From Maea johnstoni (taxonomy: Eukaryota > Annelida > Polychaeta > Spionida > Magelonidae), in NCBI GenBank assembly GCA_963942565.1, contig OZ012685.1:57885917-57949916 (forward strand): DNA of 64,000 bases. Reading direction: 5' to 3'. The translations under genes were made by a program, and so were the position numbers. Positions within the stretch are counted from its first letter, which is position 1. The number at the start of each line of letters is the position of its first letter. Shown piece by piece: positions 26,301 through 39,986 of the stretch. The notes below the pieces were generated by a model that made no database searches, was not told where the DNA came from, and saw nothing but the letters and a program-made list of their open reading frames with translations.

Positions 26301-26652
26301 TAGACATTCGTGAATAACTGGTTCATGCCTTTGCTAACTTTATAAAGTTGTACATACAGTTCCTTGGTACGTAGGCTAAAATGCAACATGTTATAACCAA
26401 AGCATACCAAAAACACCATTTTAAGTAAGGGCATACTAAATTAACCCTTTTGTGATATTAGAAGTTAATAAGTATGAATGCTCTTAAGTTCAGTATCTAT
26501 TTCATTTCATGATTAATATATGTGAAACAATCCATTTATTTTTGTCTTATTTTAGATACTGTAGAATAGGCAAAGTTTGTGAGTGCGATTATTTATATTT
26601 ACATCCTTGTTGGACCTGCACACCACAATGGTGCCCGTGCATAGACTAGTAT
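23322..26652 (+). repeat. Array unit 8
   Basis: Unit of 3331 bp. Exon A has TGA with CGTGGGTGAGG. It is the last unit of the left-hand subfamily (cacacatac, atttccctt, aataacgaaa, atatttgcat). Confidence 0.95.
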
Positions 26653-29600
26653 TAAGTATTCCGACTTATTTGTATTACTTTTATTTGGTGATGCCTATGT
26701 GGATTGACTGTTCGATAGATAAAAAGATGGTTCAATAGATAGATGGTTTGATAGATAAATGGTTCAATAGAAAGATAGAGCGTACGATAGATTATTTTCA
26801 AAATTTGCTTTTGTCAGGGGGCGGTCATCAAAAAATGTCAGGCTTTGAAGGCTGCTGCTGGCCTGAATGGGTTTATGTTTACGTCCATTATTGTTTTTTC
26901 TTAAATTATTATTCTTTCAAGATTATTATAATTATATTCATTATTATTATTATAATTATATTCATTATTATTAGAGTCATTATTATTATTCTTTATATTA
27001 TTATAATTTTCATCATCATTATTGTGTAGTTTTTTCAATCATTTATTGTTACTGATAATCTTCTTTTGGTGTCATTGAAGACGGAAGAAAGGAAGGAATT
27101 CTTCACAGCCATGTTTGGCGCGTGCTTTATTGCCACAGCCTACACAGTGATCTCCTGTCTTCACCATAACAGACGGTCCCGGAAAAGCAATGTCATCTTT
27201 AAAAGATGTTATGGTACTACCTTGCTCCTCATCGGACTCAACACCATCATCTTCAGAGAGCCTACTGAAAGCAGCTTAACCCGTCGGTGAGGTGCCCATC
27301 ATCAGTCCCTGCACTCAAGAACATGGGTAAGTTTACATTTAAATTCATGATCTTTAAACCATGATTTGTCCACATCTTAGTCATGGTAAATAAAAGTTAC
27401 TTAGTGCATTATTCAATTAATCTACTAGAAATACTGGTCTTTTCAATCAGTTATGTTATGTAATTTAATCAGGTGATAAAGACCTTAATCAGAGCCATGT
27501 CACCCTACAACATATGTGGTACATACTCCCAAAGTCACACCATGAAGGTTGTCATTATTAGTAAATACCATTACAGATTACATTGCAATTTTTTGATTTC
27601 CTGGGCTGTTTGAGTAATTGTTGGTGGGTATTATAACCCCATGTTATACCTAAATATTCCATACATTTCCCATCTATTAATTTTCTACCATTTTCTACCA
27701 CCACAATGGTGCCTGTGCATAGACTAGTATTACGTATTCCGACTTATTTGTATTACTTTTATTTTGGTGATACCTATATGTATTGACTTTGTTTATCATT
27801 TGATGTGTATTTTCCAGGTTGTATTATCTGTTCAAGGAGGAGATAATGACTTTGCAGGATTCACCGCCCCAAAGTGGTGAATGCTGCCTATCATATACAA
27901 TCCTACAGCACTGTTGAATAATTAATTATCATTATTACTAGCTGGTTTGATAAGTAGATAGCTGGTTTGATACATAGATAGCTGGTTCAATATATAGCTT
28001 AATGATTTGATAGAGAGCTGGTTTGATACATATAGATAGCTGGTTTGATAGATAGCTGGTTCGAACGATAGATAGATGGTTCAATAGCTAGATGGTTTGA
28101 AAGATAGATAGTTTGATGGATAGATAGCACCCCGCAAGGGGCACACCTACTGTGTGCAATAGGAGTTGGCACCTCCCGGGCAACCCTACGCCAGCGTGGC
28201 ACCCTGCTCGCCTTATAAAAAAATGGGGATGTGTGGATCTGTCTATGGATACCATGCATCTAAAAGATCCCTTGGTCATCTTTGGATATGAAGGCTCTGC
28301 TCTTTCTCTTCCGCTTTTTCTTCTTTCACATGCTTTGCCATTGTTCTTCAACAATGGCAAACAACCACTTTACGAAAAAAAAACCAATTAATGGCACTAA
28401 ATAGCCTAATGTGCTGATGTGCCTTTAAGCCCTCATTCATTCATTCATTGGATAGATAGCTGGTTCAATACATAGATATAGCTGATTTATTTGATAGATA
28501 GATAGCTGGTTTGATAGATAGAAAGATGGTTCAATAGATAGATGGTTCAATAGATATATAGATGGTTTGATAGATAGCTGGTTCAATATATAGATAGATA
28601 GATGGTTTGATAGATAGATAGATGCTTTGATAGATAGATAGATGGTTTTGAGGGTTTATTTTGGTGTCTACATTTGCTGATATTTATGGTTATATAAATG
28701 GTTCCAATATAATGATATTAATTAAAGAATAAGTATGTAATACTATGTAATACTCAATTGAATCAAACCCGGCAATGGGCACACGTACTTTATGGTTTGA
28801 TTTAGGAGTTGGCACCTGCTGGAGAATGCTAAGCTATCTCTAATTAATACATCTATTAAGAAGGTTGTGTGCTTTCTATTTTGAAGGGTTGTGTTTACTA
28901 CTGAGCATTGGACCTTTGCTAATTCAGAAACTGTATACTGCTTCAGTTTGCAGTGCAAATAATTTCGCTTAACAGCCCTGCTGGAGAGTATTTGTGCTAC
29001 TTTAAATTTGCGCATTCAAGCACTCAAACTATATATCTATTAGTGCAAAAAGTAAGATGGCTATCAATAATGAAAACACATTTATTCATATGTATATTTA
29101 TCTATAAGTAAACACACACATATTTACATACATACTTAGAAACATACATACACACATACATACATATATATATATATGTATATATATATATATGTATAAT
29201 TTGTGTGTGTCCAAGTGCGCACGCCCACACAGATAGATAGAAAGATAGATAGAAATACTGACTGACAAACAGACATGTAGATAGATGTTAGGTATTGATA
29301 GATAAACATAGAGATAAATACATGTTTCCATTATTGATAGGTTTGTCTTACTTATAGTACTGATGATATATTCTATGACATACTGAAGGACATGCACATG
29401 GCCTTTTTTGCGACTCCGGTAAATTAAGTTCCCTTTGCCAATAAGATGAGCCAAGCAACCAGTCATTGCTTGAAATATATTTACCAGCCTTCTGTAGAAG
29501 TAGGATAAATAGTTTTATTTACCCTCCCTCTAGAGTGGTCAGGCTAAATAGTTTGATCTTCTCTACCCCCAAAATGTTTGAGAAAATAAAAAGCTTTTGA

Positions 29601-29985
29601 TTTGCTTTTTCACACTTGGTCCATCGTACCCAGTAGACATTCGTGAATAACTGGTTCATGCCTTTGCTAACTTTATAAAGTTGTACATACAGTTCCTTGG
29701 TACGTAGGCTAAAATGGAACATGTTATAACCAAAGCATACCAAAAACACCATTTTAAGTAAGGGCATACTAAATTAACCCTTTTGTGATATTAGAAGTTA
29801 ATAAGTATGAATGCTCTTAAGTTCAGTATCTATTTCATTTCATGATTAATATATGTGAAACAATCCATTTATTTTTGTCTTATTTTAGATACTGTAGAAT
29901 AGGCAAAGTTTGTGAGTGCGATTATTTATATTTACATCCTTGTTGGACCTGCACACCACAATGGTGCCCGTGCATAGACTAGTAT
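26653..29985 (+). repeat. Array unit 9, exon A open
   Basis: Unit of 3333 bp. Exon A has GGA with CGTCGGTGAGG. First unit of the right-hand subfamily: cacacgtac, atttcgctt, aataatgaaa and atatttacat replace the left-hand states. Private changes include attatattcat in the (ATT)n block near 26957 and gatagagagctgg near 28010. Confidence 0.95.
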
Positions 29986-32900
29986 TAAGTATTCCGACTT
30001 ATTTGTATTACTTTTATTTGGTGATGCCTATGTGGATTGACTGTTCGATAGATAAAAAGATGGTTCAATAGATAGATGGTTTGATAGATAAATGGTTCAA
30101 TAGAAAGATAGAGCGTACGATAGATTATTTTCAAAATTTGCTTTTGTCAGGGGGCGGTCATCAAAAAATGTCAGGCTTTGAAGGCTGCTGCTGGCCTGAA
30201 TGGGTTTATGTTTACATCCATTATTGTTTTTTCTTAAATTATTATTCTTTCAAGATTATTATAATTATATTCATTATTATTATTATAATTAAATTCATTA
30301 TTATTAGAGTCATTATTATTATTCTTTATATTATTATAATTTTCATCATCATTATTGTGTAGTTTTTTCAATCATTTATTGTTACTGATAATCTTCTTTT
30401 GGTGTCATTGAAGACGGAAGAAAGGAAGGAATTCTTCACAGCCATGTTTGGCGCGTGCTTTATTGCCACAGCCTACACAGTGATCTCCTGTCTTCACCAT
30501 AACAGACGGTCCCGGAAAAGCAATGTCATCTTTAAAAGATGTTATGGTACTACCTTGCTCCTCATCTGACTCAACACCATCATCTTCAGAGAGCCTACTG
30601 AAAGCAGCTTAACCCGTGGGTGAGGTGCCCATCATCAGTCCCTGCACTCAAGAACATGGGTAAGTTTACATTTAAATTCATGATCTTTAAACCATGATTT
30701 GTCCACATCTTAGTCATGGTAAATAAAAGTTACTTAGTGCATTATTCAATTAATCTACTAGAAATACTGGTCTTTTCAATCAGTTATGTTATGTAATTTA
30801 ATCAGGTGATAAAGACCTTAATCAGAGCCATGTCACCCTACAACATATGTGGTACATACTCCCAAAGTCACACCATGAAGGTTGTCATTATTAGTAAATA
30901 CCATTACAGATTACATTGCAATTTTTTGATTTCCTGGGCTGTTTGAGTAATTGTTGGTGGGTATTATAACCCCATGTTATACCTAAATATTCCATACATT
31001 TCCCATCTATTAATTTTCTACCATTTTCTACCACCACAATGGTGCCTGTGCATAGACTAGTATTACGTATTCCGACTTATTTGTATTACTTTTATTTTGG
31101 TGATACCTATATGTATTGACTTTGTTTATCATTTGATGTGTATTTTCCAGGTTGTATTATCTGTTCAAGGAGGAGATAATGACTTTGCAGGATTCACCGC
31201 CCCAAAGTGGTGAATGCTGCCTATCATATACAATCCTACAGCACTGTTGAATAATTAATTATCATTATTACTAGCTGGTTTGATAAGTAGATAGCTGGTT
31301 TGATACATAGATAGCTGGTTCAATATATAGCTTAATGATTTGATAGATAGCTGGTTTGATACATATAGATAGCTGGTTTGATAGATAGCTGGTTCGAACG
31401 ATAGATAGATGGTTCAATAGCTAGATGGTTTGAAAGATAGATAGTTTGATGGATAGATAGCACCCCGCAAGGGGCACACCTACTGTGTGCAATAGGAGTT
31501 GGCACCTCCCGGGCAACCCTACGCCAGCGTGGCACCCTGCTCGCCTTATAAAAAAATGGGGATGTGTGGATCTGTCTATGGATACCATGCATCTAAAAGA
31601 TCCCTTGGTCATCTTTGGATATGAAGGCTCTGCTCTTTCTCTTCCGCTTTTTCTTCTTTCACATGCTTTGCCATTGTTCTTCAACAATGGCAAACAACCA
31701 CTTTACGAAAAAAAAACCAATTAATGGCACTAAATAGCCTAATGTGCTGATGTGCCTTTAAGCCCTCATTCATTCATTCATTGGATAGATAGCTGGTTCA
31801 ATACATAGATATAGCTGATTTATTTGATAGATAGATAGCTGGTTTGATAGATAGAAAGATGGTTCAATAGATAGATGGTTAAATAGATATATAGATGGTT
31901 TGATAGATAGCTGGTTCAATATATAGATAGATAGATGGTTTGATAGATAGATAGATGCTTTGATAGATAGATAGATGGTTTTGAGGGTTTATTTTGGTGT
32001 CTACATTTGCTGATATTTATGGTTATATAAATGGTTCCAATATAATGATATTAATTAAAGAATAAGTATGTAATACTATGTAATACTCAATTGAATCAAA
32101 CCCGGCAATGGGCACACGTACTTTATGGTTTGATTTAGGAGTTGGCACCTGCTGGAGAATGCTAAGCTATCTCTAATTAATACATCTATTAAGAAGGTTG
32201 TGTGCTTTCTATTTTGAAGGGATGTGTTTACTACTGAGCATTGGACCTTTGCTAATTCAGAAACTGTATACTGCTTCAGTTTGCAGTGCAAATAATTTCG
32301 CTTAACTGCCCTGCTGGAGAGTATTTGTGCTACTTTAAATTTGCGCATTCAAGCACTCAAACTATATATCTATTAGTGCAAAAAGTAAGATGGCTATCAA
32401 TAATGAAAACACATTTATTCATATGTATATTTATCTATAAGTAAACACACACATATTTACATACATACTTAGAAACATACATACACACATACATACATAT
32501 ATATATATGTATATATATATATATGTATAATTTGTGTGTGTCCAAGTGCGCACGCCCACACAGATAGAAAGATAGATAGAAATACTGACTGACAAACAGA
32601 CATGTAGATAGATGTTAGGTATTGATAGATAAACATAGAGATAAATACATGTTTCCATTATTGATAGGTTTGTCTTACTTATAGTACTGATGATATATTC
32701 TATGACATACTGAAGGACATGCACATGGCCTTTTTTGCGACTCCGGTAAATTAAGTTCCCTTTGCCAATAAGATGAGCCAAGCAACCAGTCATTGCTTGA
32801 AATATATTTACCAGCCTTCTGTAGAAGTAGGATAAATAGTTTTATTTACCCTCCCTCTAGAGTGGTCAGGCTAAATAGTTTGATCTTCTCTACCCCCAAA

Positions 32901-33312
32901 ATGTTTGAGAAAATAAAAAGCTTTTGATTTGCTTTTTCACACTTGGTCCATCGTACCCAGTAGACATTCGTGAATAACTGGTTCATGCCTTTGCTAACTT
33001 TATAAAGTTGTACATACAGTTCCTTGGTACGTAGGCTAAAATGGAACATGTTATAACCAAAGCATACCAAAAACACCATTTTAAGTAAGGGCATACTAAA
33101 TTAACCCTTTTGTGATATTAGAAGTTAATAAGTATGAATGCTCTTAAGTTCAGTATCTATTTCATTTCATGATTAATATATGTGAAACAATCCATTTATT
33201 TTTGTCTTATTTTAGATACTGTAGAATAGGCAAAGTTTGTGAGTGCGATTATTTATATTTACATCCTTGTTGGACCTGCACACCACAATGGTGCCCGTGC
33301 ATAGACTAGTAT
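29986..33312 (+). repeat. Array unit 10
   Basis: Unit of 3327 bp. Exon A has TGA with CGTGGGTGAGG. Right-hand subfamily. Private changes include tttacatccatt near 30213, gggatgtgttt near 32220 and aactgccctg near 32304. It shares the acgaaaaaaaaacc form of the A-rich tract with unit 9. Confidence 0.95.
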
Positions 33313-35825
33313 TAAGTATTCCGACTTATTTGTATTACTTTTATTTGGTGATGCCTATGTGGATTGACTGTTCGATAGATAAAAAGATGGTTCAATAGAT
33401 AGATGGTTTGATAGATAAATGGTTCAATAGAAAGATAGAGCGTACGATAGATTATTTTCAAAATTTGCTTTTGTCAGGGGGCGGTCATCAAAAAATGTCA
33501 GGCTTTGAAGGCTGCTGCTGGCCTGAATGGGTTTATGTTTACGTCCATTATTGTTTTTTCTTAAATTATTATTCTTTCAAGATTATTATAATTATATTCA
33601 TTATTATTATTATAATTAAATTCATTATTATTAGAGTCATTATTATTATTCTTTATATTATTATAATTTTCATCATCATTATTGTGTAGTTTTTTCAATC
33701 ATTTATTGTTACTGATAATCTTCTTTTGGTGTCATTGAAGACGGAAGAAAGGAAGGAATTCTTCACAGCCATGTTTGGCGCGTGCTTTATTGCCACAGCC
33801 TACACAGTGATCTCCTGTCTTCACCATAACAGACGGTCCCGGAAAAGCAATGTCATCTTTAAAAGATGTTATGGTACTACCTTGCTCCTCATCTGACTCA
33901 ACACCATCATCTTCAGAGAGCCTACTGAAAGCAGCTTAACCCGTGGGTGAGGTGCCCATCATCAGTCCCTGCACTCAAGAACATGGGTAAGTTTACATTT
34001 AAATTCATGATCTTTAAACCATGATTTGTCCACATCTTAGTCATGGTAAATAAAAGTTACTTAGTGCATTATTCAATTAATCTACTAGAAATACTGGTCT
34101 TTTCAATCAGTTATGTTATGTAATTTAATCAGGTGATAAAGACCTTAATCAGAGCCATGTCACCCTACAACATATGTGGTACATACTCCCAAAGTCACAC
34201 CATGAAGGTTGTCATTATTAGTAAATACCATTACAGATTACATTGCAATTTTTTGATTTCCTGGGCTGTTTGAGTAATTGTTGGTGGGTATTATAACCCC
34301 ATGTTATACCTAAATATTCCATACATTTCCCATCTATTAATTTTCTACCATTTTCTACCACCACAATGGTGCCTGTGCATAGACTAGTATTACGTATTCC
34401 GACTTATTTGTATTACTTTTATTTTGGTGATACCTATATGTATTGACTTTGTTTATCATTTGATGTGTATTTTCCAGGTTGTATTATCTGTTCAAGGAGG
34501 AGATAATGACTTTGCAGGATTCACCGCCCCAAAGTGGTGAATGCTGCCTATCATATACAATCCTACAGCACTGTTGAATAATTAATTATCATTATTACTA
34601 GCTGGTTTGATAAGTAGATAGCTGGTTTGATACATAGATAGCTGGTTCAATATATAGCTTAATGATTTGATAGATAGCTGGTTTGATACATATAGATAGC
34701 TGGTTTGATAGATAGCTGGTTCGAACGATAGATAGATGGTTCAATAGCTAGATGGTTTGAAAGATAGATAGTTTGATGGATAGATAGCACCCCGCAAGGG
34801 GCACACCTACTGTGTGCAATAGGAGTTGGCACCTCCCGGGCAACCCTACGCCAGCGTGGCACCCTGCTCGCCTTATAAAAAAAATGGGGATGTGTGGATC
34901 TGTCTATGGATACCATGCATCTAAAAGATCCCTTGGTCATCTTTGGATATGAAGGCTCTGCTCTTTCTCTTCCGCTTTTTCTTCTTTCACATGCTTTGCC
35001 ATTGTTCTTCAACAATGGCAAACAACCACTTTACGAAGAAAAAAAACAATTAATGGCACTAAATAGCCTAATGTGCTGATGTGCCTTTAAGCCCTCATTC
35101 ATTCATTCATTGGATAGATAGCTGGTTCAATACATAGATATAGCTGATTTATTTGATAGATAGATAGCTGGTTTGATAGATAGAAAGATGGTTCAATAGA
35201 TAGATGGTTAAATAGATATATAGATGGTTTGATAGATAGCTGGTTCAATATATAGATAGATAGATGGTTTGATAGATAGATAGATGCTTTGATAGATAGA
35301 TAGATGGTTTTGAGGGTTTATTTTGGTGTCTACATTTGCTGATATTTATGGTTATATAAATGGTTCCAATATAATGATATTAATTAAAGAATAAGTATGT
35401 AATACTATGTAATACTCAATTGAATCAAACCCGGCAATGGGCACACGTACTTTATGGTTTGATTTAGGAGTTGGCACCTGCTGGAGAATGCTAAGCTATC
35501 TCTAATTAATACATCTATTAAGAAGGTTGTGTGCTTTCTATTTTGAAGGGTTGTGTTTACTACTGAGCATTGGACCTTTGCTAATTCAGAAACTGTATAC
35601 TGCTTCAGTTTGCAGTGCAAATAATTTCGCTTAACAGCCCTGCTGGAGAGTATTTGTGCTACTTTAAATTTGCGCATTCAAGCACTCAAACTATATATCT
35701 ATTAGTGCAAAAAGTAAGATGGCTATCAATAATGAAAACACATTTATTCATATGTATATTTATCTATAAGTAAACACACACATATTTACATACATACTTA
35801 GAAACATACATACACACATACATAC

Positions 35826-35856
<31 letters not shown>

Positions 35857-36649
35857 TGTATAATTTGTGTGTGTCCAAGTGCGCACGCCCACACAGATAG
35901 ATAGAAAGATAGATAGAAATACTGACTGACAAACAGACATGTAGATAGATGTTAGGTATTGATAGATAAACATAGAGATAAATACATGTTTCCATTATTG
36001 ATAGGTTTGTCTTACTTATAGTACTGATGATATATTCTATGACATACTGAAGGACATGCACATGGCCTTTTTTGCGACTCCGGTAAATTAAGTTCCCTTT
36101 GCCAATAAGATGAGCCAAGCAACCAGTCATTGCTTGAAATATATTTACCAGCCTTCTGTAGAAGTAGGATAAATAGTTTTATTTACCCTCCCTCTAGAGT
36201 GGTCAGGCTAAATAGTTTGATCTTCTCTACCCCCAAAATGTTTGAGAAAATAAAAAGCTTTTGATTTGCTTTTTCACACTTGGTCCATCGTACCCAGTAG
36301 ACATTCGTGAATAACTGGTTCATGCCTTTGCTAACTTTATAAAGTTGTACATACAGTTCCTTGGTACGTAGGCTAAAATGGAACATGTTATAACCAAAGC
36401 ATACCAAAAACACCATTTTAAGTAAGGGCATACTAAATTAACCCTTTTGTGATATTAGAAGTTAATAAGTATGAATGCTCTTAAGTTCAGTATCTATTTC
36501 ATTTCATGATTAATATATGTGAAACAATCCATTTATTTTTGTCTTATTTTAGATACTGTAGAATAGGCAAAGTTTGTGAGTGCGATTATTTATATTTACA
36601 TCCTTGTTGGACCTGCACACCACAATGGTGCCCGTGCATAGACTAGTAT
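33313..36649 (+). repeat. Array unit 11
   Basis: Unit of 3337 bp. Exon A has TGA with CGTGGGTGAGG. Right-hand subfamily. The A run before tgggg in the SINE-like segment has grown by one base (shared with units 12 and 13). The A-rich tract reads acgaagaaaaaa. The TA microsatellite near 35845 is expanded. Confidence 0.95.
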
Positions 36650-39160
36650 TAAGTATTCCGACTTATTTGTATTACTTTTATTTGGTGATGCCTATGTGGA
36701 TTGACTGTTCGATAGATAAAAAGATGGTTCAATAGATAGATGGTTTGATAGATAAATGGTTCAATAGAAAGATAGAGCGTACGATAGATTATTTTCAAAA
36801 TTTGCTTTTGTCAGGGGGCGGTCATCAAAAAATGTCAGGCTTTGAAGGCTGCTGCTGGCCTGAATGGGTTTATGTTTACGTCCATTATTGTTTTTTCCTA
36901 AATTATTATTCTTTCAAGATTATTATAATTATATTCATTATTATTATTATAATTAAATTCATTATTATTAGAGTCATTATTATTATTCTTTATATTATTA
37001 TAATTTTCATCATCATTATTGTGTAGTTTTTTCAATCATTTATTGTTACTGATAATCTTCTTTTGGTGTCATTGAAGACGGAAGAAAGGAAGGAATTCTT
37101 CACAGCCATGTTTGGCGCGTGCTTTATTGCCACAGCCTACACAGTGATCTCCTGTCTTCACCATAACAGACGGTCCCGGAAAAGCAATGTCATCTTTAAA
37201 AGATGTTATGGTACTACCTTGCTCCTCATCTGACTCAACACCATCATCTTCAGAGAGCCTACTGAAAGCAGCTTAACCCGTGGGTGAGGTGCCCATCATC
37301 AGTCCCTGCACTCAAGAACATGGGTAAGTTTACATTTAAATTCATGATCTTTAAACCATGATTTGTCCACATCTTAGTCATGGTAAATAAAAGTTACTTA
37401 GTGCATTATTCAATTAATCTACTAGAAATACTGGTCTTTTCAATCAGTTATGTTATGTAATTTAATCAGGTGATAAAGACCTTAATCAGAGCCATGTCAC
37501 CCTACAACATATGTGGTACATACTCCCAAAGTCACACCATGAAGGTTGTCATTATTAGTAAATACCATTACAGATTACATTGCAATTTTTTGATTTCCTG
37601 GGCTGTTTGAGTAATTGTTGGTGGGTATTATAACCCCATGTTATACCTAAATATTCCATACATTTCCCATCTATTAATTTTCTACCATTTTCTACCACCA
37701 CAATGGTGCCTGTGCATAGACTAGTATTACGTATTCCGACTTATTTGTATTACTTTTATTTTGGTGATACCTATATGTATTGACTTTGTTTATCATTTGA
37801 TGTGTATTTTCCAGGTTGTATTATCTGTTCAAGGAGGAGATAATGACTTTGCAGGATTCACCGCCCCAAAGTGGTGAATGCTGCCTATCATATACAATCC
37901 TACAGCACTGTTGAATAATTAATTATCATTATTACTAGCTGGTTTGATAAGTAGATAGCTGGTTTGATACATAGATAGCTGGTTCAATATATAGCTTAAT
38001 GATTTGATAGATAGCTGGTTTGATACATATAGATAGCTGGTTTGATAGATAGCTGGTTCGAACGATAGATAGATGGTTCAATAGCTAGATGGTTTGAAAG
38101 ATAGATAGTTTGATGGATAGATAGCACCCCGCAAGGGGCACACCTACTGTGTGCAATAGGAGTTGGCACCTCCCGGGCAATCCTACGCCAGCGTGGCACC
38201 CTGCTCGCCTTATAAAAAAAATGGGGATGTGTGGATCTGTCTATGGATACCATGCATCTAAAAGATTCCTTGGTCATCTTTGGATATGAAGGCTCTGCTC
38301 TTTCTCTTCCGCTTTTTCTTCTTTCACATGCTTTGCCATTGTTCTTCAACAATGGCAAACAACCACTTTACGAAAAAAAACCCAATTAATGGCACTAAAT
38401 AGCCTAATGTGCTGATGTGCCTTTAAGCCCTCATTCATTCATTCATTGGATAGATAGCTGGTTCAATACATAGATATAGCTGATTTATTTGATAGATAGA
38501 TAGCTGGTTTGATAGATAGAAAGATGGTTCAATAGATAGATGGTTAAATAGATATATAGATGGTTTGATAGATAGCTGGTTCAATATATAGATAGATAGA
38601 TGGTTTGATAGATAGATAGATGCTTTGATAGATAGATAGATGGTTTTGAGGGTTTATTTTGGTGTCTACATTTGCTGATATTTATGGTTATATAAATGGT
38701 TCCAATATAATGATATTAATTAAAGAATAAGTATGTAATACTATGTAATACTCAATTGAATCAAACCCGGCAATGGGCACACGTACTTTATGGTTTGATT
38801 TAGGAGTTGGCACCTGCTGGAGAATGCTAAGCTATCTCTAATTAATACATCTATTAAGAAGGTTGTGTGCTTTCTATTTTGAAGGGTTGTGTTTACTACT
38901 GAGCATTGGACCTTTGCTAATTCAGAAACTGTATACTGCTTCAGTTTGCAGTGCAAATAATTTCGCTTAACAGCCCTGCTGGAGAGTATTTGTGCTACTT
39001 TAAATTTGCGCATTCAAGCACTCAAACTATATATCTATTAGTGCAAAAAGTAAGAGGCTATCAATAACGAAAACACATTTATTCATATGTATATTTATCT
39101 ATAAGTAAACACACACATATTTACATACATACTTAGAAACATACATACACACATACATAC

Positions 39161-39191
<31 letters not shown>

Positions 39192-39986
39192 TATGTATAA
39201 TTTGTGTGTGTCCAAGTGCGCACGCCCACACAGATAGATAGAAAGATAGATAGAAATACTGACTGACAAACAGACATGTAGATAGATGTTAGGTATTGAT
39301 AGATAAACATAGAGATAAATACATGTTTCCATTATTGATAGGTTTGTCTTACTTATAGTACTGATGATATATTCTATGACATACTGAAGGACATGCACAT
39401 GGCCTTTTTTGCGACTCCGGTAAATTAAGTTCCCTTTGCCAATAAGATGAGCCAAGCAACCAGTCATTGCTTGAAATATATTTACCAGCCTTCTGTAGAA
39501 GTAGGATAAATAGTTTTATTTACCCTCCCTCTAGAGTGGTCAGGCTAAATAGTTTGATCTTCTCTACCCCCAAAATGTTTGAGAAAATAAAAAGCTTTTG
39601 ATTTGCTTTTTCACACTTGGTCCATCGTACCCAGTAGACATTCGTGAATAACTGGTTCATGCCTTTGCTAACTTTATAAAGTTGTACATACAGTTCCTTG
39701 GTACGTAGGCTAAAATGCAACATGTTATAACCAAAGCATACCAAAAACACCATTTTAAGTAAGGGCATACTAAATTAACCCTTTTGTGATATTAGAAGTT
39801 AATAAGTATGAATGCTCTTAAGTTCAGTATCTATTTCATTTCATGATTAATATATGTGAAACAATCCATTTATTTTTGTCTTATTTTAGATACTGTAGAA
39901 TAGGCAAAGTTTGTGAGTGCGATTATTTATATTTACATCCTTGTTGGACCTGCACACCACAATGGTGCCCGTGCATAGACTAGTAT
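36650..39986 (+). repeat. Array unit 12
   Basis: Unit of 3337 bp. Exon A has TGA with CGTGGGTGAGG. Right-hand subfamily, but it carries aataacgaaa, the left-hand state, near 39065. Private changes include gggcaatccta near 38178, aaagattcctt near 38262 and a 2 bp loss, gtaagaggct, near 39050. Confidence 0.95.
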
